Shown one piece after another: positions 48,659-56,291 of a DNA stretch of 64,000 nt. Source of the DNA: Nevskia soli DSM 19509 (GTDB lineage: Bacteria; Pseudomonadota; Gammaproteobacteria; Nevskiales; Nevskiaceae). Position numbers and translations under genes: made by a program. The stretch lies in contig NZ_JONR01000001.1 of NCBI RefSeq assembly GCF_000711955.1, forward strand, positions 248,001-312,000, given 5' to 3'. Within the stretch, counting starts at the first letter, position 1. Every line of letters begins with the position of its first letter. The notes below the pieces were generated by a model. That model did no database searches. It saw only the letters and a program-made list of their open reading frames with translations, and was not told the DNA's origin.

Positions 48659-51346
48659 ATGGCGAGGCCAAAAAACATCAGCGCGTCGCAGGCGAGCGGC
48701 TACTACGACAAGGATGACTATTACACCAAGGACTCGGCGTCGCCGTCGTCCTGGCACGGCAAGGGCGCGGAAGCGCTCGGGTTGTCTGGGCCGGTCAGAC
48801 CCGACGACTTCAAGGCCCTGGTTCGCGGCGAGCTGCCGGACGGGACCGCACTACACCGCGGCGGCATCAACGAACGGAGGGCCGGTACGGATTTTGAGTT
48901 CTCGGCGCCCAAGTCGTTTTCGATCCAGGCCCTTGTCCTCGGCGATGACCGACTCGTCCGAGCCCACCAGGAAGCCGTCGCTGTGGCCCGCCAGCGCATC
49001 GAAGCCCTGACCGCTACCCGCGTCACCCAGGACGGCAAAACCACCGTGGAGACCACAGGCAACGCCGTCATCGCTGAATTCCTGCATACCACCAGCCGCG
49101 CCGGCGACCCGGACCTGCACAGTCATGTCGTCGCCCTCAACATCACCCAGCGCGCTGACGGCCAATGGCGCAGCGTGGACAACACGGCGATGTTCAAGGA
49201 ACAGCGCCTGATGTATGAGATTTATCTGTCCGAGCTGGCCCGAGGTGCCCACGAGCTGGGCTACGACATTACCAAGGGTAAGCATGGCAATCCCGAGTTG
49301 GCCCACATCAGCCGTGAGCAGATCGAGGGATTCAGCAACCGGGCGGCCGAGATCGAAGCCGCCCTGGCTGCCCAGGGGTTGACCCTGGAAACGGCAACAG
49401 CAGTACAGAAGAAAGCGGCGGTCATGGCGACGCGCGACGCCAAGCAGGACTACGACCGGGAGGAGCTGGCCCGACAGTGGCAGGCGCGCGCAAAAGAGCT
49501 TGGCGTCGCCGACGTGCGGTCTACGCGCGAGCGCAATCCGGACAGAGAGGCGGGTTTGGCCGCGTCCGAACGCCAATCCGCCCGCGCCGCCCTGGACTTC
49601 GCCCTGACCCACCTGGGCGAGCGCGAGGCCGCGTTCGACCGGCACGAAGTCCTGGCCGTAGCTCTGCGCGAATCGCGCGGCGATGCCGGGTACAAGGCCA
49701 TCGAAACCGAGCTGAAGCGGCGGGAGTCCAGCTTCGAGGTGCTGCACTCCCACGGCGGACAGCGGCTGACCACACGGCAGGCGACGGACATCGAGCGGCG
49801 GATATTGGCAATTGAGGAAGATGGCCGCCGACAGGTCGCGCCCATTGCGAGCGCAGAGGCGACCGCCCGGCACTTAGCCGAGCGGGAATTGACCATCGGC
49901 CAAGCGCAGGCGGTGGAGCTGGCTGCCACTAGCGGAAATAGCATCAACGGCGTCCAGGGCGTCGCCGGCAGCGGCAAGACCACCGCGCTCCGGGAATTCC
50001 AGGAGCTGGCCGAACGGCAAGGCTACAAGGTCCAGGCCGTCGCACCCTCGCACAGTGCCGTCAAAGCTCTTAACGAGTCCGGCATCGAGGCCCGTACGCT
50101 GCAAGGCTGGCTGGCTGACCGGGAAGCGACCAAGACCTTGAACAGCCGGACGGTCCTGGTGGTGGACGAGGCTGGACTGGTCGGCAACCGGAACTTGCTG
50201 TCCACCCTGGAGCGAGCGCGGAACCACGACGCGCGGGTGTTGCTGGTCGGGGACAACCGGCAGTATCAGTCCGTCGATGCCGGCAGGGCCTTCATCGAGT
50301 TACAGAAGCACGGCATGGCGACGGTCCGGATGTCCGAATTCCTGCGCCAGCGGGACGGACGTATCCGGACGGCTGCGCGACTCTCGCTGGACGAGCCGGC
50401 CCGCGCGCTGTCGTATCTGGAAATCCGGGAGATCGCCAACGCGGGCGAGCGCTACCAGCGGATCGCCCAGGACTATGCCGGACTGTCCCGGACGGGACGG
50501 GACGGCACGCTGATCCTGACCGGCACCAACGAGGCGCGGGCGCAGATCAACCAGGCCGTCCGGAGCGCACTGAAGGAGCGCGGCGAGCTGGACGGCGCGA
50601 AGGCGACCATTCAGACCTTCCAGCGCAAGGACATGACGACGGCCGAACAGAAGCGGCTGGATCGCTTTAGGGAGGGCGATGCGCTGTGGTTCCAGCGCTC
50701 GTATCGCTCGCTTGGCGTCGAGCGCGGTGAGGTTTACAAGGTGACGAAGATCGCCGATTACCAGCTCATCGCGCGCAACGAGGCGGGCAAGGAGATCGCC
50801 GTGCAGCCAGCCCGGCTCAGTGGCAGGGGCTTGGTGATCGGGCGCATCGAGACGCGGGAGATCGCCGCCGGAGAATCCCTGCGCATTACCGGCACGGACC
50901 GGGTGCTTGGCGTCCGGAATGGCGAACGCGGCGTCGTGGAATCGGTGTCCAGGGACGGGATCACGCTGAAAGCGGCCGACGGCACGCGCCGGATGCTCAC
51001 GGCAGATCGCGCGTTGCCGGTCGAATACGGCTACGCAGCAACCGGCCACAGCTCGCAGGGACTGGGCGCCGAACGTGTATTGCTGGACAAGGATACGAAG
51101 GCGCGCACAACCGATCACCGCAGCTTCTATACGGACCTGACGCGGGCGCGGGAAGCCGCTGTGATCTATACAAATGACCGCCGCGCGCTGCCGCAGGCAA
51201 TTGTGCGGCAGTCCGAGAAAACGGCAGCGCTTGATGTATCGGGGGAGAACGTGCGGCGTCAGCGTGCTGGCGCTTCCCACGAGGCGAGCAACGCACGCTC
51301 AAAGCAAGGGCCATCCCCGGCGCCGCCTACGATGGGGCGGCCATAG
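48659..51346 (+). CDS. MobF-family relaxase/helicase (TraI/TrwC-like)
   Basis: The 895-residue protein combines an N-terminal MobF relaxase and a C-terminal RecD/Pif1-type helicase. ASGYYDKDDYYTKDSA places catalytic Tyr at 15/16 and 21/22. The metal-binding His triad is seen in FLHTTSRAGDPDLHSHVVALN (final HSH near 153-155). Walker A VAGSGKTTALREF stands near residue 435, Walker B-type LVVDEAGLVGNRNLL follows, and the tail GYAATGHSSQGLGAERVLL is the late helicase motif. It nicks oriT and unwinds DNA for conjugative transfer. No T4CP or VirB-type gene is in the island, so it would need a helper element. Start ATG 48659 begins with MARPKNISASQ; typical MobF N-termini are similar. Confidence 0.95.
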   Translation: MARPKNISASQASGYYDKDDYYTKDSASPSSWHGKGAEALGLSGPVRPDDFKALVRGELPDGTALHRGGINERRAGTDFEFSAPKSFSIQALVLGDDRLVRAHQEAVAVARQRIEALTATRVTQDGKTTVETTGNAVIAEFLHTTSRAGDPDLHSHVVALNITQRADGQWRSVDNTAMFKEQRLMYEIYLSELARGAHELGYDITKGKHGNPELAHISREQIEGFSNRAAEIEAALAAQGLTLETATAVQKKAAVMATRDAKQDYDREELARQWQARAKELGVADVRSTRERNPDREAGLAASERQSARAALDFALTHLGEREAAFDRHEVLAVALRESRGDAGYKAIETELKRRESSFEVLHSHGGQRLTTRQATDIERRILAIEEDGRRQVAPIASAEATARHLAERELTIGQAQAVELAATSGNSINGVQGVAGSGKTTALREFQELAERQGYKVQAVAPSHSAVKALNESGIEARTLQGWLADREATKTLNSRTVLVVDEAGLVGNRNLLSTLERARNHDARVLLVGDNRQYQSVDAGRAFIELQKHGMATVRMSEFLRQRDGRIRTAARLSLDEPARALSYLEIREIANAGERYQRIAQDYAGLSRTGRDGTLILTGTNEARAQINQAVRSALKERGELDGAKATIQTFQRKDMTTAEQKRLDRFREGDALWFQRSYRSLGVERGEVYKVTKIADYQLIARNEAGKEIAVQPARLSGRGLVIGRIETREIAAGESLRITGTDRVLGVRNGERGVVESVSRDGITLKAADGTRRMLTADRALPVEYGYAATGHSSQGLGAERVLLDKDTKARTTDHRSFYTDLTRAREAAVIYTNDRRALPQAIVRQSEKTAALDVSGENVRRQRAGASHEASNARSKQGPSPAPPTMGRP

Positions 51347-51397
51347 GATTCGCCGATGTCTGTAGACATCAGCGACCTGAAACAAAACAAACGGACG

Positions 51398-52054
51398 TTA
51401 GCCCATAGAAAGCTTTTGTGTGGCCCTATTCATGCCGATGTCCGATTTCTTGCAGAAGTCCCCGACGATATTTAGCCCTTCGGTCTCGTACTGGACTCTC
51501 ATCGTTGCCAGCTTGTGGTCAACCTTCAGCTCAAACATCTTGTTCACTCGCTTGGCGAGTTCGGGGAGCGTTATTCCGCCCAAGGGAACGTTGTCTTCGA
51601 GTAGCGTGGAATTTTGGGCTTTCACGGCTCTGCGCAGCGGGGTATCGAGTTCGTTTGATCCTTGCTTGATCAGAAAGCCGTTGTCGATTCGTACCATCGT
51701 CTCATCCAGGGCAACTAGGGTTCGATGCTGATTGATGACTATCGAAAAACCATCGCTGTCCACCGTGGCATAGCGCAGCATGAAACCCCGTTTGAGATAC
51801 CTTAGAAAATCCGGGTCCAGCGCGTTGTACAGGCTGGGATACAGTTTCTCGATACCTTGCAACAGGCCGGATTCAAGGTGTTTCTTAAGGTAGTAATTCT
51901 TCAGCGCCAATGCCGCTTTTAGATGTTTCTCCACGGCGGTCGCTGCAACCGCCAAGCCTTGAGAAAGCAAGCCAGAACGCAGAAGCAGCCGGGCCGCCAG
52001 ATAGTCGTCAAGCGCAAGATCGAGAAAGTCCGTGGATTTCCGAGTATCAGACAT
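51398..52054 (-). CDS. HEPN-domain protein
   Basis: The 218-residue protein starts MSDTRKSTDFLDLALDDYLA. Residues 10-95 match the HEPN fold: LDDYLAARLLLRSGLLSQGL, AVAATAVEKHLKAALALKNY and an RYLKRGFMLRYA helix. This is the pattern of minimal HEPN proteins seen with nucleotidyltransferases and defence genes. No Rx4-6H motif is clear, so it may be an inactive or regulatory HEPN. A second part (100-218) has no family match that I can name. It is encoded on the strand opposite the relaxase and HigBA, and so has its own promoter in the 104-base gap before higB. Confidence 0.6.
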   Translation of the reverse strand: MSDTRKSTDFLDLALDDYLAARLLLRSGLLSQGLAVAATAVEKHLKAALALKNYYLKKHLESGLLQGIEKLYPSLYNALDPDFLRYLKRGFMLRYATVDSDGFSIVINQHRTLVALDETMVRIDNGFLIKQGSNELDTPLRRAVKAQNSTLLEDNVPLGGITLPELAKRVNKMFELKVDHKLATMRVQYETEGLNIVGDFCKKSDIGMNRATQKLSMG

Positions 52055-52158
52055 GGATTACAGCCCTTTCCTTACTCACTTCAGGCCTTTCTCGCCCCGC
52101 TTCAAACGGGCCGCTAGCAGCCATTTGCTCCCATGGCGGGAGCGGTGTAAAATGATTC

Positions 52159-52452
52159 ATGCGAGTGATTGCGTTGAGCAGACTACGCGAATTTTGGGCG
52201 AAGCATCCGCCTGCCGAAACGCCGCTGCGGGGATGGTATGCGGAAGCCAGCCGTGCGGATTGGACCAGCCCGGCGGCCATCAAGAAAGCCCATCGTAACG
52301 CGAGTTTCCTGGCAAACAATCGCGTGGTATTCAACATTAAGGGTAACGATTATCGGCTGGTCGTCGCCGTGCACTACAACCGCGGAATGATGTTTGTGCG
52401 CTTCGTAGGCACGCATTCTGAGTATGACCGCATCGACGCTGGAACGATTTGA
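52159..52452 (+). CDS. higB: HigB-type mRNA interferase toxin
   Basis: The 97-residue protein is a HigB toxin of the PF09907 type: MRVIALSRLREFWAKHPPAE, LRGWYAEASRADWTSPAAIK, FNIKGNDYRLVVAVHYNRGM and the ending MFVRFVGTHSEYDRID. The last motif (RFxGTHxxYDxID) is the strongest family sign. It cleaves mRNA on the ribosome. The toxin-first order with the antitoxin gene eight bases later is usual for hig modules. It lies inside the island and may stabilise it. Confidence 0.95.
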   Translation: MRVIALSRLREFWAKHPPAETPLRGWYAEASRADWTSPAAIKKAHRNASFLANNRVVFNIKGNDYRLVVAVHYNRGMMFVRFVGTHSEYDRIDAGTI

Positions 52453-52460
52453 GGTGTGAT

Positions 52461-52835
52461 ATGGAACTGAAGCCGATCAAGACCGAGCGCGACTACCGGG
52501 CCGCGCTCAAGCTGGCGGATACCCTTTGGGATGCACCGGAGGGCAGTGCGGAGGCTGACCGTCTCGATGTGCTGACGCTGCTGATCCAAGCTTATGAAGC
52601 CAAGCACCACCCGGTGCGCGATCCTGAACCGGTGGATTTCCTGCTCTATGTGATGGAACAGCGCGGACTCACCCGCAAGGATCTGGAGCCCTATATCGGT
52701 TCGCGGGCGCGGGTTGCCGAGGTGCTGAACCGGATACGCCCGCTGACGCTGGAGATGATCCGGCGGCTGTCGGAAGGGCTGGGACTGCCGGCCGAGGTAT
52801 TGGTGCAGCGGTACGAGGTGAAGCACGCCGCGTAG
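52461..52835 (+). CDS. higA: HigA-type antitoxin, helix-turn-helix
   Basis: ATG 52461 with GAGGTG five bases upstream is the start, giving 124 residues. The N-terminal part (MELKPIKTERDYRAALKLAD) resembles HigA family proteins that pair with PF09907 HigB toxins. The C-terminal Xre-like helix-turn-helix is visible: FLLYVMEQRGLTRKDLEPYIG, SRARVAEVLNRIRPLTLEMI, RRLSEGLGLPAEVLV. It neutralises HigB and represses the operon. It is the last clear gene of the island. Confidence 0.93.
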   Translation: MELKPIKTERDYRAALKLADTLWDAPEGSAEADRLDVLTLLIQAYEAKHHPVRDPEPVDFLLYVMEQRGLTRKDLEPYIGSRARVAEVLNRIRPLTLEMIRRLSEGLGLPAEVLVQRYEVKHAA

Positions 52836-53019
52836 CCAAGCTGAGGTCCGGCACCGTCCGATAGAGTCCGGAAACTTCCGGCAATCCACGACCCGACCCT
52901 CCCTCGAACCCGTGGTTTTTCCAGTACCAATTTCGTGGGGGCAACAGCAGGGGCATTGATGAATTCGGACGGACCTGTTTTGCTTTTAATTCAAACAGAT
53001 AGTCCTACTTTTCGAGGGA

Positions 53020-53032
53020 TGTACCACCACCA
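53020..53032 (+). other. attR-like core (degenerate)
   Basis: TTCGAGGGATGTACCACCACCA (53011-53032) aligns with the tRNA-Val 3' part TTCGATCCCTGTACCATCCACCA with about 18 of 23 positions kept and one gap. This suggests an old attR that has drifted. Confidence 0.5.
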
Positions 53033-53066
53033 GATACCAGACTCAGGCAGTCTCGCGGAGTCTCAT

Positions 53067-53089
53067 AACCCCATGGAAACGTGGGGTTT
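53067..53089 (+). terminator. Terminator-like hairpin, probable displaced tRNA terminator
   Basis: AACCCCA...TGGGGTTT with a short T run 35 bases after the attR-like core resembles the tRNA terminator at 42910-42937 (ACCCCGCGAAAACGCGGGGT). It is best read as the original downstream flank of tRNA-Val, moved here by insertion. Confidence 0.5.
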
Positions 53090-53495
53090 CTTGTTTCTGG
53101 AGTATTGTATCCAGCCTCATCCGCGCGCAGCGAGCGCATCCGGTTGCCCGTTACCTTCCCGGCTATGCTGGAATCCCGAAAAAGCTCTGCTCGATATGAA
53201 CCTGGCAGACGCACAGCACTTGTCTCCAGGCGGGTGCAGACATCGAGTCATGACGCAGTGGATGGGCTGCGCGATGTGGGTGTTCAGTTTCCTGAGGCGC
53301 GCTTTTCTTCCGCGATCCTGGTGCGGGCGGCCTCCCACCAGCCGTCGATCGGTGATTTCCCTCGGGTTCAAGGGCAACCAATAAGAGATGGCGCATCGAG
53401 CAGACCGACAGCCGCACGAGCAACAGGACGATGGCGGCGAGGCCGCATCAACAGCAGGGCGCACAAGGGAACCACACCGACAAAGCACTCGTGAA

Positions 53496-53960
53496 ATGCC
53501 CACCCTCAAAGCGATAGTCAGCGGCGGTCAAACAGGAGTCGATCGGGCAGCTCTCGATGCTGCCCGCTGCTCAGGCCTTGAGGCTCGTGGCTGGTGCCCC
53601 GCCGGCCGTCGTGCCGAGGACGGTGCTATTTCGCCGGAATACCTGCTCATTGAAACTCCCAGCCGCGGCTACAGGCAGCGGACGAAGTGGAACGTGCGCG
53701 ACAGCGACGCCACGCTGATCTTATACCGCGGAGAAATGACCGGTGGAACCGCGCTGACTGTGAAGTTTGCGGCGGAACTTGGGCGGCCGGTGCTGGCGGT
53801 GGAGCTGGGCCAGGCCGATGCCGGTGCCGTGCGGCGATGGCTGGGTGAGAACCACGTTACGATCCTCAACATCGCCGGGCCCAAGGAAACCAAGAACCCC
53901 GCGATCTACGCCGAGGCCAGGGAATTCCTGCGCCTGGTGCTGCTGGCGGGCCAAGCCTGA
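53496..53960 (+). CDS. SLOG-fold putative molybdenum carrier protein
   Basis: ATG 53496 gives 154 residues. The sequence matches the MoCo-carrier family (PF12694) of the SLOG/Rossmann superfamily: AIVSGGQTGVDRAALDAA is the glycine-rich nucleotide-binding start, followed by GWCPAGRRAEDG, the RxxxNVRDSDATLIL strand, and MTGGTALTVKFAAELGRPVL. SLOG members bind nucleotides or cofactors and some act as sensors in bacterial defence; family naming as molybdenum carrier comes from one structure. It lies just outside the island boundary. I see no molybdenum genes near it. Confidence 0.85.
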   Translation: MPTLKAIVSGGQTGVDRAALDAARCSGLEARGWCPAGRRAEDGAISPEYLLIETPSRGYRQRTKWNVRDSDATLILYRGEMTGGTALTVKFAAELGRPVLAVELGQADAGAVRRWLGENHVTILNIAGPKETKNPAIYAEAREFLRLVLLAGQA

Positions 53961-54173
53961 TGCCACAGCCGCCGCCCAGAGCCGGCTGTGCCGGCCTTAC
54001 CCGCATAGGGGTCGATGTTGCGATGGGGCGAGCAGTTGTCTGCCGTGGTGGCATTGGTGGCGTAGTAACCGGCGACGTGTGATCCGTTCTTTCGGGTATG
54101 CCCATGAACGTAGTGAGAATTGGCCGTGCTCAAACCCGGCGCACCTGCACTGCCGCCGCTTCCGGCGCCGTCG

Positions 54174-54902
54174 TCATTCTCCTGTTTCGGGAGCTTGCCC
54201 TGAAAGAGCGGTTTGCTGAGGGCGCACATTGCATGCGACGAAGATCACCGAGGCCGGTTTCCGCGTCAGCGGGTGCAGGGGTTCGTGCATCCGGCGCAGT
54301 TCGAAGCCGTGCCGCCGGAACAGATCGACCCAGCTTCCGAGCGTCCTGAAATACCACGGTGCCGGATCGGTGAAGTCGGCACTGAATCCATTCCACGATC
54401 CTTCGCGCCAGCCGTCCACATAGGCGGCATCGCCGCAGGCGCTTACCGGATGCAGGGTCTGCACGATGAAGCAGCCGCCGGGGTTGAGCAGCCTGGGTAT
54501 GGCGCCGAACAGGTCTTCGACCGATTCCTTGCCCAGCAGGGCGAAATTGCACACGGCGAGGTCGAAGCGCCGGTTGAACCTGCCGGCGGCGAGATCCTCG
54601 TAGGAAACAACTTGGAAATCGCCCCCGCCGGCTTTGCGAGCCTGTTCGACAAGGGCGGGAATCGCATCGACGCCAGTCGCCTGGATATCCCGCGCAGCCA
54701 GTTGGCGCACCAGCCAGCCTTCGCCGCAGCCGATGTCCAGCACCGAACGCGGGGCGGCGTCGAGTATCGCGTCGACGATGGCGCGGTCGGTGACCAGCTT
54801 GCGGCTCTCGATCGCGCTGTGCCGCACCGCATCGGTCCAGGCCGATACGTTTTTCGACCAGGAGGCGAGGATGCGCGCTTCTTCGGGAGAGCGGGGTTCC
54901 AT
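54174..54902 (-). CDS. Class I SAM-dependent methyltransferase
   Basis: The 242-residue protein has a class I fold: SVLDIGCGEGWLVRQLA (motif I, DxGCGxG) near residue 53, ATGVDAIPALVEQARKAG (motif II), FDLAVCNFALLGKESVEDLF and LLNPGGCFIVQTLHPV. The N-terminal MEPRSPEEARILASWSKNVS AWTDAVR-type segment and DPAPWYFRTLGSWVDLF resemble UbiG-like small-molecule methyltransferases. The target cannot be read. It is 29 bases from the upstream stop of the ABC ATPase gene, the likely head of the transcript. Confidence 0.9.
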   Translation of the reverse strand: MEPRSPEEARILASWSKNVSAWTDAVRHSAIESRKLVTDRAIVDAILDAAPRSVLDIGCGEGWLVRQLAARDIQATGVDAIPALVEQARKAGGGDFQVVSYEDLAAGRFNRRFDLAVCNFALLGKESVEDLFGAIPRLLNPGGCFIVQTLHPVSACGDAAYVDGWREGSWNGFSADFTDPAPWYFRTLGSWVDLFRRHGFELRRMHEPLHPLTRKPASVIFVACNVRPQQTALSGQAPETGE

Positions 54903-54931
54903 GCCTGCGTCAGCCGGCGACGAACCGGACT

Positions 54932-56281
54932 TCAGCTCGCCTCCGCTTCAGGCATGTCCAGGCTGAAGGCTTCGGCCGCGTCGTCATAGGTGAACAGCTC
55001 GGCGTAGCGGCCCCACTGGGTGACGGCGCTGAGGGTGTGCTCGGCGGCGCTGTCGCTGAGGTAGTCCTCCAGCTCGGACAGGAAGCGCACCGCCGGTGCG
55101 CGGTGGCCGGGGCGTTCGTCGAGCACGCTTTTGATGTGCGCGGCCAGGGGGATGCGGGTCAGCATCTGCTTGGCGAAGCCGACCTTGCGCACCTGGGTGT
55201 CGGCCTGGGCGAATTGCAGGCCCAGCGGGGTCAGCTGCACGTCGCCGGATTCCAGTTCGGCATAGCCGAGCATCTGCAGCGACTCGGCCAGGGGGAACAG
55301 TTCGTCCACTTCCAGCGCCAGGGCCTGGGCCAGTGCCGGCATGTCGGCGCGGCCCTTGTAGGTTTCCGAGGCCAGGGTTTCGATCAGACCGGCCATCAGG
55401 TTGGTGGAGACCTCGGGCAGGCGTTCGCCGATCGACAGCACGGTGGCCTTGCCGGTGGCATGGCGCACCGTCATGCGCGAGTAGATGTCGTCCACCAGCT
55501 GGCGGAAGCGCGGGTCGAGGCGGTTGCGCGGGTGTTTGAACGGCACCTTGATTTCGGCCACGACGCGCCCCGGGTTGGCCGAGAACACCAGGATTCGGTC
55601 GCACATGAACACCGCTTCCTCGATGTTGTGCGTCACCAGCAACACCGACTGGATCGGCAGCTTGTTTTCCGTCCACAGGTCGAGGAAGTCGGTGCGCAGC
55701 GTTTCCGCGGTCAGCACGTCCAGCGCCGAGAACGGCTCGTCCATCAGCAGGATGGAGGGATTCATCACCAGCGCGCGGGCGAAGCCGACACGCTGGCGCA
55801 TGCCGCCGGACAGCTCGCGCGGATAGGCGTTGGCGAAACCGTCGAGGCCGATGACGTCGATGGCGCGCAGGGCCTGCTCGCGGATCTCGTCGGGCGGCAA
55901 GCCCTGCGCTTCCAGGCCCGCTTCCACGTTCTGCAATACCGTCAGCCAGGGGAACAGGGCGAAGGACTGGAACACCATGGAGATGCCTTCGGCGGGCCCG
56001 TGCAGCGGCTCACCGCGGTAGATGACCTCGCCATCGGAGGCCTTGATCAGCCCGGCGACGATGCGCAGCAAGGTCGATTTGCCCGAGCCGGAGCGGCCGA
56101 GCAGGCCGATGATCTCGCCCTTGTGCAGGTTGAGGTTGACCGATTCCAGCACCACCAGGGGTTCGCCGTGCGGGCGCTTGAAGGCGCGGCGCACGCCGCG
56201 CACTTCCAGCACGGTATCGGCCAGGGGGGGATCGCCGGGGGCGGCCATGGGGGCAGATTGTTTGTACTCGTCGTTCATCAA
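54932..56281 (-). CDS. ABC transporter ATPase with AAA-associated C-terminal domain (COG4754)
   Basis: The 449-residue protein has a standard ABC ATPase in the N-terminal 260 residues: Walker A GLLGRSGSGKSTLLRI, signature ELSGGMRQRVGFARAL, Walker B ILLMDEPFSALD and H-loop LLVTHNIEEAVF. This matches the nitrate/sulfonate/taurine importer branch. From about residue 285 there is an AAA-associated C-terminal domain (PF09821) with KATVLSIGERLPEVSTNLMA and EVDELFPLAESLQMLGY; the domain is seen in COG4754/COG4986 pairs. It likely powers the duplicated permease encoded just upstream. No substrate-binding protein is nearby, so the substrate is unknown. Confidence 0.93.
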   Translation of the reverse strand: MMNDEYKQSAPMAAPGDPPLADTVLEVRGVRRAFKRPHGEPLVVLESVNLNLHKGEIIGLLGRSGSGKSTLLRIVAGLIKASDGEVIYRGEPLHGPAEGISMVFQSFALFPWLTVLQNVEAGLEAQGLPPDEIREQALRAIDVIGLDGFANAYPRELSGGMRQRVGFARALVMNPSILLMDEPFSALDVLTAETLRTDFLDLWTENKLPIQSVLLVTHNIEEAVFMCDRILVFSANPGRVVAEIKVPFKHPRNRLDPRFRQLVDDIYSRMTVRHATGKATVLSIGERLPEVSTNLMAGLIETLASETYKGRADMPALAQALALEVDELFPLAESLQMLGYAELESGDVQLTPLGLQFAQADTQVRKVGFAKQMLTRIPLAAHIKSVLDERPGHRAPAVRFLSELEDYLSDSAAEHTLSAVTQWGRYAELFTYDDAAEAFSLDMPEAEAS

Positions 56282-56291
56282 CTGCCTCCGG

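Larger units (their letters stand above)
52836..53495. other. Right end of the island and degenerate attR region
   Basis: No gene is seen in 660 bases. GTCCGG repeats lie at 52846-52885 and a GGGGGCAACA arm-like site at 52936-52945. An attR-like core TGTACCACCACCA (53020-53032) and a terminator-like hairpin AACCCCATGG-AAACG-TGGGGTT (53067-53089) follow. The rest of 53090-53495 shows only fragments. Confidence 0.5.
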
